Assembly: GCA_014379385.1 (NCBI GenBank)
Contig: JACMLW010000101.1
Location: 1-48,136 of the forward strand
Length of the DNA stretch: 48,136 nucleotides
Origin: Phycisphaerales bacterium
GTDB lineage: Bacteria; Planctomycetota; Phycisphaerae; Phycisphaerales; UBA1924
Direction of reading: 5' to 3'
This document shows positions 26,746 to 37,373 of the stretch, piece by piece. Under the pieces are notes generated by a model. It saw only the letters and a program-made list of their open reading frames with translations, ran no database searches and was not told where the DNA came from. Made by a program: the position numbers and the translations under genes. Positions within the stretch are counted from its first letter, which is position 1. Every line of letters starts with the position of its first letter.

Positions 26746-27843
26746 TCAGTTCAGCCCGGCGAACCAGGCCTGGAGGAACGCTGTGATGTCGGCGGAGTTA
26801 ACCGCGGGGTTGGAGTCAAAGTTCGAGAGCGTGGTGCCGTTCGCGAGGTCCGAGAACCACGCCTGCAGGAACGCCGTGATGTCGGCGCTGTTCACAATAC
26901 AGTCGCGGTTGAAGTCGGCCGGTTTGAAAACGATCTGGCCAGTGCCCGTCACGCTCGCGTCGATGGTCGCGCCGACCGAGACACTATCGAAGGTCATGTC
27001 CACGAGCAGGTGCGCCGTCGAGCCGGGGGGCAGGATCGTCGGCAGATCGAAGGCGAGATCCTGGGGTCCGTCGATATCGTCCGTGCTCGACTCGGCGACG
27101 TTGGAATCCAGCGAGAAGCTGACCGTCGCGGTGCATCCGTTGAGCGTGACGGTCCCGACGATCGGCACGAGAACAGTCTGCTCCGTGGGCTCGGCCGGCG
27201 CTTCGGCGATCGCTACCCCTGCGGTCAGGATCACCTCGACCGGCACGATGAACGTGTACTGATTCGGCGTGGCGGTGGCCAGGAGCGTGCCGGCGCCGGC
27301 GCCCGCGGTCTGGACCGCGGTCAGGTCCATCAGCGTTGCTTCTCCGATCGGGATCGGGAGCGTGATCCCGATGTAGGCGGAGGTTGGCTGGCACGTACGG
27401 AAGTTGCCGAATGTAATCTCGGCCGAGAGGGGGAAGCTGGGCTCGGCGGCGCCGAGAAGATCGAGCGAGAGCTCGCTGATCGAAGCGGTGCCCGCGGCGG
27501 GGTTGACCGTGAGCCGGAAGCCGCCCGCCGGCGTGGTCGTCGAGGCGCCGCCGGCGCCCCCGGAGGCAGTGAACCCGATCGCGGTGTTGGCCGTGCCGCC
27601 GCAGCTGCCGAAGAGGCCCGTGCGGGTCATGGTGCCGTCAGGGTTGTTGACCGGATCGTGATTGCCGATGAAGGTGCCAAAAATACTTGCGTCGGCGTCG
27701 AACGTCGAGTTCACGCTGCTTGAGGAGCTGAGCGTGACCACATAGGTGTCCGTCGCTCTCGCCGGAGCGGCGGCGGCAGCTCCGATCGCAAGCCCTGTCA
27801 TGGCCACAACAAGTCCGTTCGGCCGGCTGGTGTCACGCATCAT
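26746..27843 (-). CDS. Secreted dockerin-tailed protein, unknown function
   Basis: 365 residues. The ATG read from 27843 (MMRDTSRPN) has GCGAGGC immediately upstream; a longer frame to 27960 lacks support. A signal peptide (about 1-30) ends in AAAAAPARAT. Residues 35-300 are beta-rich, with Ser/Thr/Gly-rich loops and cysteines at intervals, probably an extracellular sandwich fold. The tail has two dockerin repeats (FNRDCIVNSADITAFLQAWF, then NPAVNSADITAFLQAWFAG). It ends LN rather than GC. The insert region gives no known catalytic motif. Confidence 0.8.
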   Translation of the reverse strand: MMRDTSRPNGLVVAMTGLAIGAAAAAPARATDTYVVTLSSSSSVNSTFDADASIFGTFIGNHDPVNNPDGTMTRTGLFGSCGGTANTAIGFTASGGAGGASTTTPAGGFRLTVNPAAGTASISELSLDLLGAAEPSFPLSAEITFGNFRTCQPTSAYIGITLPIPIGEATLMDLTAVQTAGAGAGTLLATATPNQYTFIVPVEVILTAGVAIAEAPAEPTEQTVLVPIVGTVTLNGCTATVSFSLDSNVAESSTDDIDGPQDLAFDLPTILPPGSTAHLLVDMTFDSVSVGATIDASVTGTGQIVFKPADFNRDCIVNSADITAFLQAWFSDLANGTTLSNFDSNPAVNSADITAFLQAWFAGLN

Positions 27844-28157
27844 CGCCTCGCAAGTAAAAGGTGTGCCCCGTGCGGCGCCGCCTGGCCGGGCCTCAGCGTG
27901 CCCGAACCAGGCTTGAACCCGTGAGCCAGACCATACCCTCTCTCCGGTCAGCGGGGCCATGCAAATCTACCCCATCGGACCAACCGGTGCAATCCCGCGC
28001 GTGAGGAGTTGAGAACCCTCTGCCGCGAACATCGTCCGCAATCCCTGATTGACCCGGGTATCCCCCTCGGTATGATTGACTCGACGCCCGGACTCCCGCG
28101 AGGGATCTCCGGGCGTTTCTGCCCATCCGGCTCGCCGGTTGGCAGGATACCGCGGTT
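27844..28157. other. Intergenic region carrying the tuf-operon promoter
   Basis: About 314 nt without a convincing gene. The minus-strand frames here have no start signal or known pattern. The only clear element is the promoter at 28049-28076. The region also contains a CGAGG site belonging to the dockerin gene to its left. Confidence 0.5.
28049..28076 (+). promoter_or_regulatory. Strong promoter for tRNA-Thr and tuf
   Basis: TTGACC (28049-28054), a 16-nt spacer and TATGAT (28071-28076); both hexamers match the bacterial consensus in five of six positions. Transcription would begin about 75 nt before tRNA-Thr and continue into tuf. Confidence 0.7.
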
Positions 28158-28230
28158 GCCGCCGTAGCTCAGTTGGTAGAGCACACCCTTGGTAAGGGTG
28201 AGGTCGTGGGTTCAAGTCCCATCAGCGGCT
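28158..28230 (+). tRNA. tRNA-Thr(GGT)
   Basis: A 73-nt cloverleaf: acceptor GCCGCCG pairs with CAGCGGC (one C-A mismatch), D-arm TAGCTCAGTTGG, anticodon stem CACCC/GGGTG with loop TTGGTAA (GGT), T-arm GTGGG-TTCAAGT-CCCAT, discriminator T. CCA is not encoded. It lies directly before tuf, an order found in many bacteria. Confidence 0.93.
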
Positions 28231-28491
28231 TTTCGCGCCTACCGTGATCGCTCCCCGATCGGGTCGGGCTCCCCGTCTGCCTCGCGCTCTGCTTCCAGGG
28301 CGTTGCGGCTCGGTGAGACCGATTCGGCGAGGTGGTCTCGGCCCAGGGATATCTGGGATTCGGGTTGGCCCGGGCGCGTCTCGTTGAAGCGTTGTTTCAG
28401 GACGGTTGGATTCGGCGCTGGGCCGGGCAACCACCAGAAAAATACATCGGTCCAGTCGCACATCGGTCTTTCACGTCGGAGGTTCACCGCC

Positions 28492-29694
28492 ATGGCAAAG
28501 GCACTTTTTGAGCGTAAGAAGCCGCACGTCAACGTCGGCACCATCGGGCACATCGATCACGGCAAGAGCACGCTCACAGCGGCCCTCTCCGCCCGGTCCG
28601 CCTTCAAGAACGGCCAGGTTGCCAAGACCTACGCCGAGATCACCAAGGGCGGAACCGTTCGCGACGCCTCTAAGACCGTCACCATCGCGGCCTCGCACAC
28701 CGAGTACGAGACCGACAAGCGGCACTACGCCCACGTGGACTGCCCGGGCCACGCCGACTTCGTCAAGAACATGATCACCGGCGCCGCGCTGATGGACGGG
28801 GCGATCCTCGTCGTCTCCGCGGCCGACGGCCCCATGCCACAGACGCGCGAGCACGTCCTGCTCGCCCGCCAGGTCGGCGTTCCCTGCATCGTCGTCTTCC
28901 TCAACAAAGTCGACCTCGTGGACGACCCCGAGCTGCTCGACCTGGTCGAGATGGAGGTCCGCGACCTCCTCAATAAGTACAAGTTCCCCGGCGACACCAT
29001 CCCGGTGATTCGCGGCTCGTCCAAGCCCGCCCTCGAGAAACCGGGCGATGACAAGGCCAACGCCTGCATCGACGAGCTCTTCAAGGCCATCGACGAGCAC
29101 GTCCCGGAGCCCCAGCGCGAGACCGACAAGCCCTTCCTGATGTCCGTCGAGGATGTCTTCTCGATCAAGGGGCGCGGCACTGTCGCCACCGGTCGCATCG
29201 AGCGCGGCATCGTCAAGGTCGGCGACCCCGTCGAGATCGTCGGCCTCCGCAAGGACAATAAGAACTCCATTAGCACCGGCGTCGAGATGTTCCAGAAGAC
29301 CCTCGATCAAGGCCAGGCCGGCGACAACGTCGGCGCCCTGCTCCGCGGCGTCGAGAAGGACGATATCGAGCGCGGCCAGGTGCTCTGCAAGCCCGGTTCG
29401 ATCAAGCCCCACACCAAGTTCAAGGGCGAGGTCTACGTCCTCACCAAGGAAGAGGGCGGTCGCCACACGCCGTTCTTCAATAACTACCGCCCGCAGTTCT
29501 ACTTCCGCACTACCGACGTCACCGGGGCCGTCAAGCTCCTCGGCGGCGCCGAGATGTGCATGCCCGGCGACAACATCGAGATGGAAGTCGACCTCGCCGA
29601 TAAGCCCGTCGCCATGGAGAAGGGCCTCCGTTTCGCCGTTCGCGAGGGTGGCCGCACCATCGGCTCGGGCGTCGTGACCGAGATCATCGTCTGA
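28492..29694 (+). CDS. tuf: Elongation factor Tu
   Basis: 400 residues; ATG at 28492 with GGAGG 9 nt upstream. EF-Tu carries aminoacyl-tRNA to the ribosome as a GTPase. The G1 (GHIDHGKST), G3 (DCPGHAD), G4 (NKVD) and G5 (RGSS) motifs are normal, and domains 2 and 3 follow ([40 protein letters not shown]). The switch I effector loop is odd: where most EF-Tu proteins read EKARGITI, this one reads RDASKTVTI before [17 protein letters not shown], so RGIT becomes KTVT, with only the functionally essential Thr kept. It lies in the tRNA-Thr, tuf, rpmG, tRNA-Trp, secE, nusG order. Confidence 0.97.
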   Translation: MAKALFERKKPHVNVGTIGHIDHGKSTLTAALSARSAFKNGQVAKTYAEITKGGTVRDASKTVTIAASHTEYETDKRHYAHVDCPGHADFVKNMITGAALMDGAILVVSAADGPMPQTREHVLLARQVGVPCIVVFLNKVDLVDDPELLDLVEMEVRDLLNKYKFPGDTIPVIRGSSKPALEKPGDDKANACIDELFKAIDEHVPEPQRETDKPFLMSVEDVFSIKGRGTVATGRIERGIVKVGDPVEIVGLRKDNKNSISTGVEMFQKTLDQGQAGDNVGALLRGVEKDDIERGQVLCKPGSIKPHTKFKGEVYVLTKEEGGRHTPFFNNYRPQFYFRTTDVTGAVKLLGGAEMCMPGDNIEMEVDLADKPVAMEKGLRFAVREGGRTIGSGVVTEIIV

Positions 29695-29701
29695 TTGTTC
29701 T

Positions 29702-29736
29702 GCCGTCCCCGGCCTCTCCGGTTCGTTCGGGACGGC
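29702..29736 (+). terminator. Hairpin after tuf
   Basis: Stem GCCGTCCC / GGGACGGC (8 bp, 19-nt loop) followed by GTTTGCG, 7 nt after the tuf stop. The U-run is weak, so it may only attenuate before rpmG. Confidence 0.4.
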
Positions 29737-29872
29737 GTTTGCGTGAACCCCACCGGCCCGCCGGGTAACCCCGTCGGGCCGTCTTTCCCGAAGGCTCGCT
29801 CGCAATTTTCCAGTTCTTGCTGTCCATTGTCCGCTGAATCCTGTCCCCTGCTCCTGAAAGAGGTCGCTGCAA

Positions 29873-30058
29873 ATGGCTAAGAAAGGAAAGGCCGCCGCGC
29901 GTGAGCACGTGTGGCTCCAGTGCTCCGAGACCGGCGATCTGAACTACCGGACGGAGATCAACGTCAAGGGTGGCATCGCCGAGAAGCTCAAGGAAGGGTT
30001 CAGCAAGTACTGCCCGCGTCTCCGCCGGCACACCTTGCACAAGATCAAGCGCAAGTAG
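29873..30058 (+). CDS. rpmG: Ribosomal protein L33
   Basis: 61 residues, the normal length of L33, a large-subunit protein. The core reads WLQCSETGDLNYRTEINVKG and YCPRLRRHTLHKIKRK, matching the family from the first strand to the basic end. Each half of the usual zinc knuckle keeps a single Cys rather than CxxC, so zinc is probably not bound (a 'C-minus' type). AGAGG is upstream of the ATG, and the gene lies between tuf and tRNA-Trp as expected. Confidence 0.95.
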   Translation: MAKKGKAAAREHVWLQCSETGDLNYRTEINVKGGIAEKLKEGFSKYCPRLRRHTLHKIKRK

Positions 30059-30134
30059 AGTTGAACTGAAGTCCGGAGCTGGCAGTTTGGCAGAGTCGGT
30101 TCCTCCAGACGCCCAGCGCCCATTGCCTCTGCCT

Positions 30135-30207
30135 ACGCCGGTAGCTCAACTGGTAGAGCAGCGGATTCCAAATCCGCAGGTTGCGGGTTCAAGTCCCTCC
30201 CGGCGTG
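30135..30207 (+). tRNA. tRNA-Trp(CCA)
   Basis: A 73-nt cloverleaf: acceptor ACGCCGG pairs with CCGGCGT, D-arm TAGCTCAACTGG, anticodon stem GCGGA/TCCGC with loop TTCCAAA (CCA), T-arm with one C-U mismatch, discriminator G. CCA is not encoded at the 3' end. tRNA-Trp next to secE is a conserved bacterial order. Confidence 0.94.
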
Positions 30208-30327
30208 TTGAGAGATTTCGGCCCGCGTCGGACCACCGCGTCCCCGCCGGGTATTCAGCGTGGCAACGCGGCCGGACCGCCGGCGCTCTCGTGATTGATC
30301 GGGGTTCGGGGGGATCTGGAACCGCGC

Positions 30328-31014
30328 ATGGCCATTGGCATTCACAAACCTGGTCAGGGCTATTGGGTCCGTGTCATCACGGCCTCCATGCTCGGCGTCA
30401 TCATGCTCGCCTTCGCTGCATGGGCGTGGGGGCAGGCCAAACTCGTCGCTGATCAGCTCCCCAAAACTTCATGGACCGCCAACGTCGGTCAGGTCACGGG
30501 AAACCCCGCCGCGGGATCCACCATCGAGCTTGTCGCCGAGCCAGAGCGTCCCGGCCAGCCAGGCGCGATCATCGGCACCGCGAAGCTCGCCGTGTTCGAC
30601 TCCCAGCGCGATTTCCTCCGGCTCACCGAGGTGAGTTCCGTCGAGAATAAGGATCCCAGCATCGCCTCCAGCATCAAGTCGGCGGGCGCTGACCCGTTCA
30701 CCGTTGCGCTCGCCGGCCGCGCCCTGCCCATCGCATCGATCGAGCCGCTCTATATCCAGGGCGCCGTCTCGGCGCTCGTCATCCTGTTGGGCGCTGCCAT
30801 GATCTACTGGCTCATCGCCGTGCGCCCCGCGAGCGTTGACTTCCTCATCGCCACCGACAGCGAGGTCAAGAAGGTCAACTGGTCCACCCGCAAGGACATC
30901 AAGGGCTCGACCTTCGTCGTTATCGGCGCAACGTTCATCCTCGCCGTCTTTCTGTTTGCGATCGACGTAGTTTTCAAGTCCATCTTCCAGGCCATCGACA
31001 TCCTCGCCAAGTAA
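30328..31014 (+). CDS. secE: Preprotein translocase subunit SecE, long form
   Basis: 228 residues from the ATG at 30328, preceded by a G-rich stretch. SecE is the small clamp subunit of the SecYEG channel. The family core is at the C-terminus: EVKKVNWSTRKDIKGST (about 179-195), then the conserved transmembrane helix (about 196-215). Two more helices (about 13-34 and 143-165) precede it. Between them lies a loop of about 105 residues, predicted on the outer face, with charged and strand-forming sequence. Most SecE proteins have 60-130 residues, so this is unusually long. Placement between tRNA-Trp and nusG confirms the assignment. Confidence 0.93.
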   Translation: MAIGIHKPGQGYWVRVITASMLGVIMLAFAAWAWGQAKLVADQLPKTSWTANVGQVTGNPAAGSTIELVAEPERPGQPGAIIGTAKLAVFDSQRDFLRLTEVSSVENKDPSIASSIKSAGADPFTVALAGRALPIASIEPLYIQGAVSALVILLGAAMIYWLIAVRPASVDFLIATDSEVKKVNWSTRKDIKGSTFVVIGATFILAVFLFAIDVVFKSIFQAIDILAK

Positions 31015-31089
31015 AGGTCCACGGTTCCCGCCTTCTGCTTCCCGCCCCCCGCCCCGCTCCCAATGCCTGTATCCCAAGGGATTGCCCCC

Positions 31090-31725
31090 ATGGCCGAGAA
31101 GGATCCACACACCGACCCCGCAGTCGAGCGAGCCGGCCTCTTAGAGGCCGACGAGCCGATGCGCCGCGAGGGGATGGACTGGTTCGTGCTCCGCGTTGCC
31201 TCGAACAAGGAGTCGTCCGTCCGCGAGACGCTCCTGCGCAAGGTGCAGATCGAGGGCATGCAGCATCTCGTGGGCCGCATCCTCGTCCCTACCGAGAAGA
31301 CCAAGACGATCAAGGGCGGCAAGCACCGCATCGTCGAGACCAAGCTCTACCCCGGGTATGTGTTCGTCGAGATGCGCCTCGAGCTTGATGGCCGCATCCC
31401 CCAGGACGTCTTCTTCCTCATCAAGGAGACCACGGGCGTCGGCGACTTCGTCGGCACCGCGGGCCGCCCCACGCCCATGAAGGAAGCCGAGATCGAGAAG
31501 ATGCTCCTCGACTCCAAGAAGCCCGAGGATCTTCCCACCGTGAAGCTAGTCTTCGGCAAGGGCGAGAACGTCCGCATCAAGGATGGTCCCTTCGAGGGAT
31601 ACGAGGGCACCGTGGACGAGCTCTTCCCCGAGAAGGGCGTCGTCCGTGTGCTCGTCACGATCTTCGGCCGCCAGGCGCCCATCGAGATCGAGGAGTGGCA
31701 GCTCGGCAAGTCCGAGGACTCGTGA
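31090..31725 (+). CDS. nusG: Transcription termination/antitermination factor NusG
   Basis: 211 residues if begun at ATG 31090, which has AAGGGA 8 nt upstream; an ATG at 31063 adds nine residues but has no ribosome-binding site. The NGN domain (about 30-135: MDWFVLRVASNKESSVRETL, then LYPGYVFVEM) binds RNA polymerase. The KOW domain (about 155-200: GENVRIKDGPFEGYEGTVDE) contacts Rho or ribosomal S10. About 30 acidic residues precede the NGN domain. It follows secE as in most bacteria. Confidence 0.95.
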   Translation: MAEKDPHTDPAVERAGLLEADEPMRREGMDWFVLRVASNKESSVRETLLRKVQIEGMQHLVGRILVPTEKTKTIKGGKHRIVETKLYPGYVFVEMRLELDGRIPQDVFFLIKETTGVGDFVGTAGRPTPMKEAEIEKMLLDSKKPEDLPTVKLVFGKGENVRIKDGPFEGYEGTVDELFPEKGVVRVLVTIFGRQAPIEIEEWQLGKSEDS

Positions 31726-31798
31726 TCACTCCGTCTGCTGAACAAGATCCTGGGTTAGCCATCCTGGCCGTGTGATCATGGCGCGCTCCGAGAGGTGG

Positions 31799-31845
31799 CA
31801 TCGGTTTCAGGAGCGTTGACCCGCGACGCGGCTCCTGAACCGATG
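31799..31845 (+). repeat. Long inverted repeat downstream of nusG
   Basis: CATCGGTTTCAGGAGC (31799-31814) and GCTCCTGAACCGATG (31831-31845) form a 15-bp stem with one bulged base and a 16-nt loop. It has no U-tract. It may stop or stabilise the nusG transcript. Confidence 0.55.
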
Positions 31846-31947
31846 CTGGCCGCGCTGCACAGTCACATCTTTACTGTCTCGCGGCCGATCTCGCCGAACA
31901 ACCTCCCGCCGGATTGACTTATCCCGGTACCCACGGAGGTTTTTTCC

Positions 31948-32446
31948 ATGCGCCGACTCGGTCTCACCGGCCTCGCACTGTCCGTTCTGACCGTGCTGGC
32001 GGCCTTCCACGTCGACCGCCCACGCGCAGGACGACCACGCCGACACATGCGACGGCGCCACGCCGATCGCCGTTGATGTGATGGCCGGCGGCGTGCTCAC
32101 CGTATCTGAACTCGGTCTGGACATCGACTGCTTTCTCTTCTCCGCCCAAGCCGCCCATCGCTATCAGATCCAACTTGATATCGTGAGCGACTGGCCCGGC
32201 GGGTGGATCGATATTGATAGCCTCGCCCCCGATTGCCTGACCGAACTGAATCTTCCTGCCAGCGACTGGAACAACGACAAGCTCGTAAACTCCGCGGACA
32301 TCATTCTTCCTCGGGCGCTGAGCGACATCGACGGCTATCCCAACCCCCGCGCCAATTTCAACCACGACGGCCTCACCACCTCCGCCGACATCACCGCCTT
32401 CCTCGCGGCCTTCTTTGCCGAACTCGCCGGCGGCTGCCGACCATAG
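31948..32446 (+). pseudogene. Frameshifted secreted dockerin protein
   Basis: ATG at 31948 with GGAGG 8 nt upstream begins a signal peptide (MRRLGLTGLALSVLTVLAAF). The frame then goes wrong: the sensible continuation, ...STAHAQDDHADTCDGATPIA with an AHA cleavage site, lies in another frame. That frame runs on to a dockerin tail (VNSADI; FNHDGLTTSADITAFLAAFF; ELAGGC). A one- or two-base change near 32000-32010 separates the two. In addition, the first dockerin repeat is damaged after NSADI (ILPRAL instead of TAFLxAW). Product about 165 residues if restored. It could be real decay or an assembly error. Confidence 0.7.
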
Positions 32447-32524
32447 CAACTCGTCAGTCCGCTTCAGCGCGCGAGGCGCCCATGTCGCGCCGTCGCGCCC
32501 ACGCCGCCCCCGCCTCCTGCGGCC

Positions 32525-32887
32525 TCACGTGTAGATCCCGTCCCCAACCTCCTGCTTCGGCGGACCCGGCCGCTTCCACTCCGCCTCCGGATCCTTCTCG
32601 AACACCGTCGCGGCCTGCTTAATGCACCGCAAACACACGCTCGCCTCCGCGTACAGCGGGCTCTCCCATTGCGGCTGGTCGCGCTCCTCCAGGCACATCA
32701 CGCACTTCCGGTCGCGATGCTCCTCCCCCTCCTTCGCCAGCACCACCGAGGTGTACGCCGGCGTCAGGCATCGCACGCAGAAGAGCGAGCCCTGGTGCCC
32801 CTCGATCATGAGCCGCTCTTCTGACCAGGGCTGGCGGCAGAAATCGCACTTGAAGTAGTCGTTGCCCTCGCAGCCGGCGTCGTGCAT
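32525..32887 (-). CDS. Zinc-finger protein, four CxxC
   Basis: 120 residues from the ATG read at 32887; a longer frame has no support. Four knuckles, CDFC, CVRC, CVMC and CLRC, are spaced to form two zinc-binding sites. The first part (CDFCRQPWSEERLMIEGHQG) is like a ClpX-type or transcription-elongation zinc ribbon. No membrane segment. Proteins like this are common and unassigned in planctomycetes; a role in binding nucleic acid or protein is a guess. Confidence 0.7.
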   Translation of the reverse strand: MHDAGCEGNDYFKCDFCRQPWSEERLMIEGHQGSLFCVRCLTPAYTSVVLAKEGEEHRDRKCVMCLEERDQPQWESPLYAEASVCLRCIKQAATVFEKDPEAEWKRPGPPKQEVGDGIYT

Positions 32888-32948
32888 GGGCGAAGCGTAA
32901 GCAGCACGGCCCGGCAAGCGATCCAAGCCCTCATGCCCGCCGCTCCGC

Positions 32949-32954
32949 TATATT
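32949..32954 (+). promoter_or_regulatory. -10 box for manC, leaderless
   Basis: TATATT within GCTATATTC, 7 nt before the manC ATG. The same nine-base word precedes apaG. No good -35 box is visible. Confidence 0.5.
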
Positions 32955-32961
32955 CCGCCAG

Positions 32962-34170
32962 ATGCGATACGCCATGATCATGGCCGGCGGCTCCGGCACC
33001 CGCCTCTGGCCCATGAGCCGCGCCCAGCGCCCCAAGCAGCTCCTCCCCTTCATCACGCGGAAGGCGAGCAGCGCCGACGCTTCTTCGGGCGCGTCTCACG
33101 CCCCCCGCTCCCTCATCGAGATCGCCGCGGCGCGCCTCCACGACCTCGTCCCCCCCGAGCGCCGTTTCATCTGCACCGCCGAGTCCTACCGCTCCGCCAT
33201 CAAGGCCGCTCTCCCCGACTTCTCCGACGACCGCATCCTCGGAGAGCCCATGGGACGCGACACCGTCAACGCCGTCGGCCTCGCCGCGGCCGTCTTCCAC
33301 AAGCTCGACGCCTCCGCCATCTTCGCCGTCCTCACCGCCGACCATCTCATCGAACCGCAAGCTGTCTTCCGCGACCGCATGGACGTCGGCTTCCGCCTCG
33401 TCGAGGCCGACCCGCGTCGCCTCGTCACCTTCTCCATCAAGCCCACGTACCCGGCCACCGGCTTCGGCTACGTTGAGCGCGGCCAGCCGATCGCGGGGAT
33501 CACGGGGAGCAAGGGCCTCGCCTTCAAGGTCGCGCGCTTTGTTGAAAAACCTAACGCCCAGCGCGCCCAGGCCTACGTCGAGTCCGGCCACTTCGCCTGG
33601 AACTCTGGCATGTTCGTCTTCCACGCCGGCACCTTCATGGAGTGCCTCGCGCGATACAAGCCCGAGAGCCACGCCGGCCTCATGAAGATCGCCTCGGCAT
33701 GGGGCACGCCGGCGCAGCAGAGCGTGCTGGCCGAGGTGTATCCAACGCTCCCGAAGATCAGCGTTGACTACGCCGTGATGGAGCCCGCCTCGCGCGAAGG
33801 CTCGAACGCAGCGTCCGCGCCCGCACACCCTCCCGCACCGTCGCAGCCTTCGATGAGCCCGCCCGTCGAGGTCTGCACCGTCCTCATGGATGTGAGGTGG
33901 CTCGACGTCGGCTCATGGCCCAGCTACGCCGAGACGCTCGAGCCCGATGCCGACGGCAACCGCCGCGGCGGCCCCGCGGGCGAACAGGCCGTCATCGTCA
34001 ACGGCAAGCGCAACCTCGTCGTGAGCGACGACCCCTCGCACACCGTGAGCATCCTCGGCGCCGAGGATCTGATCATCGTGCACACCAAGGACGCCACGCT
34101 CGTCATGCCCCGCGCCAAGGCCGAGGAACTCAAGACCCTCCACGCGGCGATGGATGAGAGGTTGCGGTAG
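32962..34170 (+). CDS. manC: Mannose-1-phosphate guanylyltransferase
   Basis: 402 residues. It makes GDP-mannose from GTP and mannose-1-phosphate for surface polysaccharides. The nucleotidyltransferase domain shows MIMAGGSGTRLWPMSRAQRPKQ at the N-terminus, FAVLTADHLIEP (about 113), FVEKPN (about 194) and WNSGMFVF (about 213). A Pro/Ala/Ser-rich stretch of about 25 residues at 275-300 is an insertion compared with typical members. The left-handed helix domain (about 320-400) has DVRWLDVGSWPSYAE and ILGAEDLIIVHTKDATLVMP. No phosphomannose isomerase domain is fused. I use manC as the usual name; gmp-type naming would also fit. Confidence 0.9.
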   Translation: MRYAMIMAGGSGTRLWPMSRAQRPKQLLPFITRKASSADASSGASHAPRSLIEIAAARLHDLVPPERRFICTAESYRSAIKAALPDFSDDRILGEPMGRDTVNAVGLAAAVFHKLDASAIFAVLTADHLIEPQAVFRDRMDVGFRLVEADPRRLVTFSIKPTYPATGFGYVERGQPIAGITGSKGLAFKVARFVEKPNAQRAQAYVESGHFAWNSGMFVFHAGTFMECLARYKPESHAGLMKIASAWGTPAQQSVLAEVYPTLPKISVDYAVMEPASREGSNAASAPAHPPAPSQPSMSPPVEVCTVLMDVRWLDVGSWPSYAETLEPDADGNRRGGPAGEQAVIVNGKRNLVVSDDPSHTVSILGAEDLIIVHTKDATLVMPRAKAEELKTLHAAMDERLR

Positions 34171-34301
34171 ACATCCGGACGCGATCTGCCGCGTGCCCGT
34201 CTTTGTAGCCCGAGTGGATGAGCCGAACACAGTGTCGCATCGCGATGACGGCGCGCGGGCTGAAGGGCCGCGGCTCTGAGCGACCGCCGCCTTCAAGTCC
34301 G

Positions 34302-37178
<2,877 letters not shown>

Positions 37179-37373
37179 GTGTCTCGCTCCTGGGGAGGTC
37201 GGCGGCCGCGGCGGGGTTGCGGGTGCGGAAGCCAAGGCTCCGCGGCCGTTTGTGCAACGATACGCGGGCAGGTGACGGCTTGCGACCTGCCGGCTGAGCG
37301 AGCGATGGGGCCGATGATCTGACGTTTGAGAACGGTTCTCAGAGCGAAGGAACGTTGACTCGGCGCGGCAACA

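Noticed and set aside
28471-29805. Minus-strand frame of 444 codons
   Set aside because: It is the antisense shadow of tuf, with alternating Asp/Val/Leu composition and no start signal.
34200-34300. Terminator between manC and acnA
   Set aside because: Only short GC-rich palindromes are visible, none with a convincing stem and U-run.
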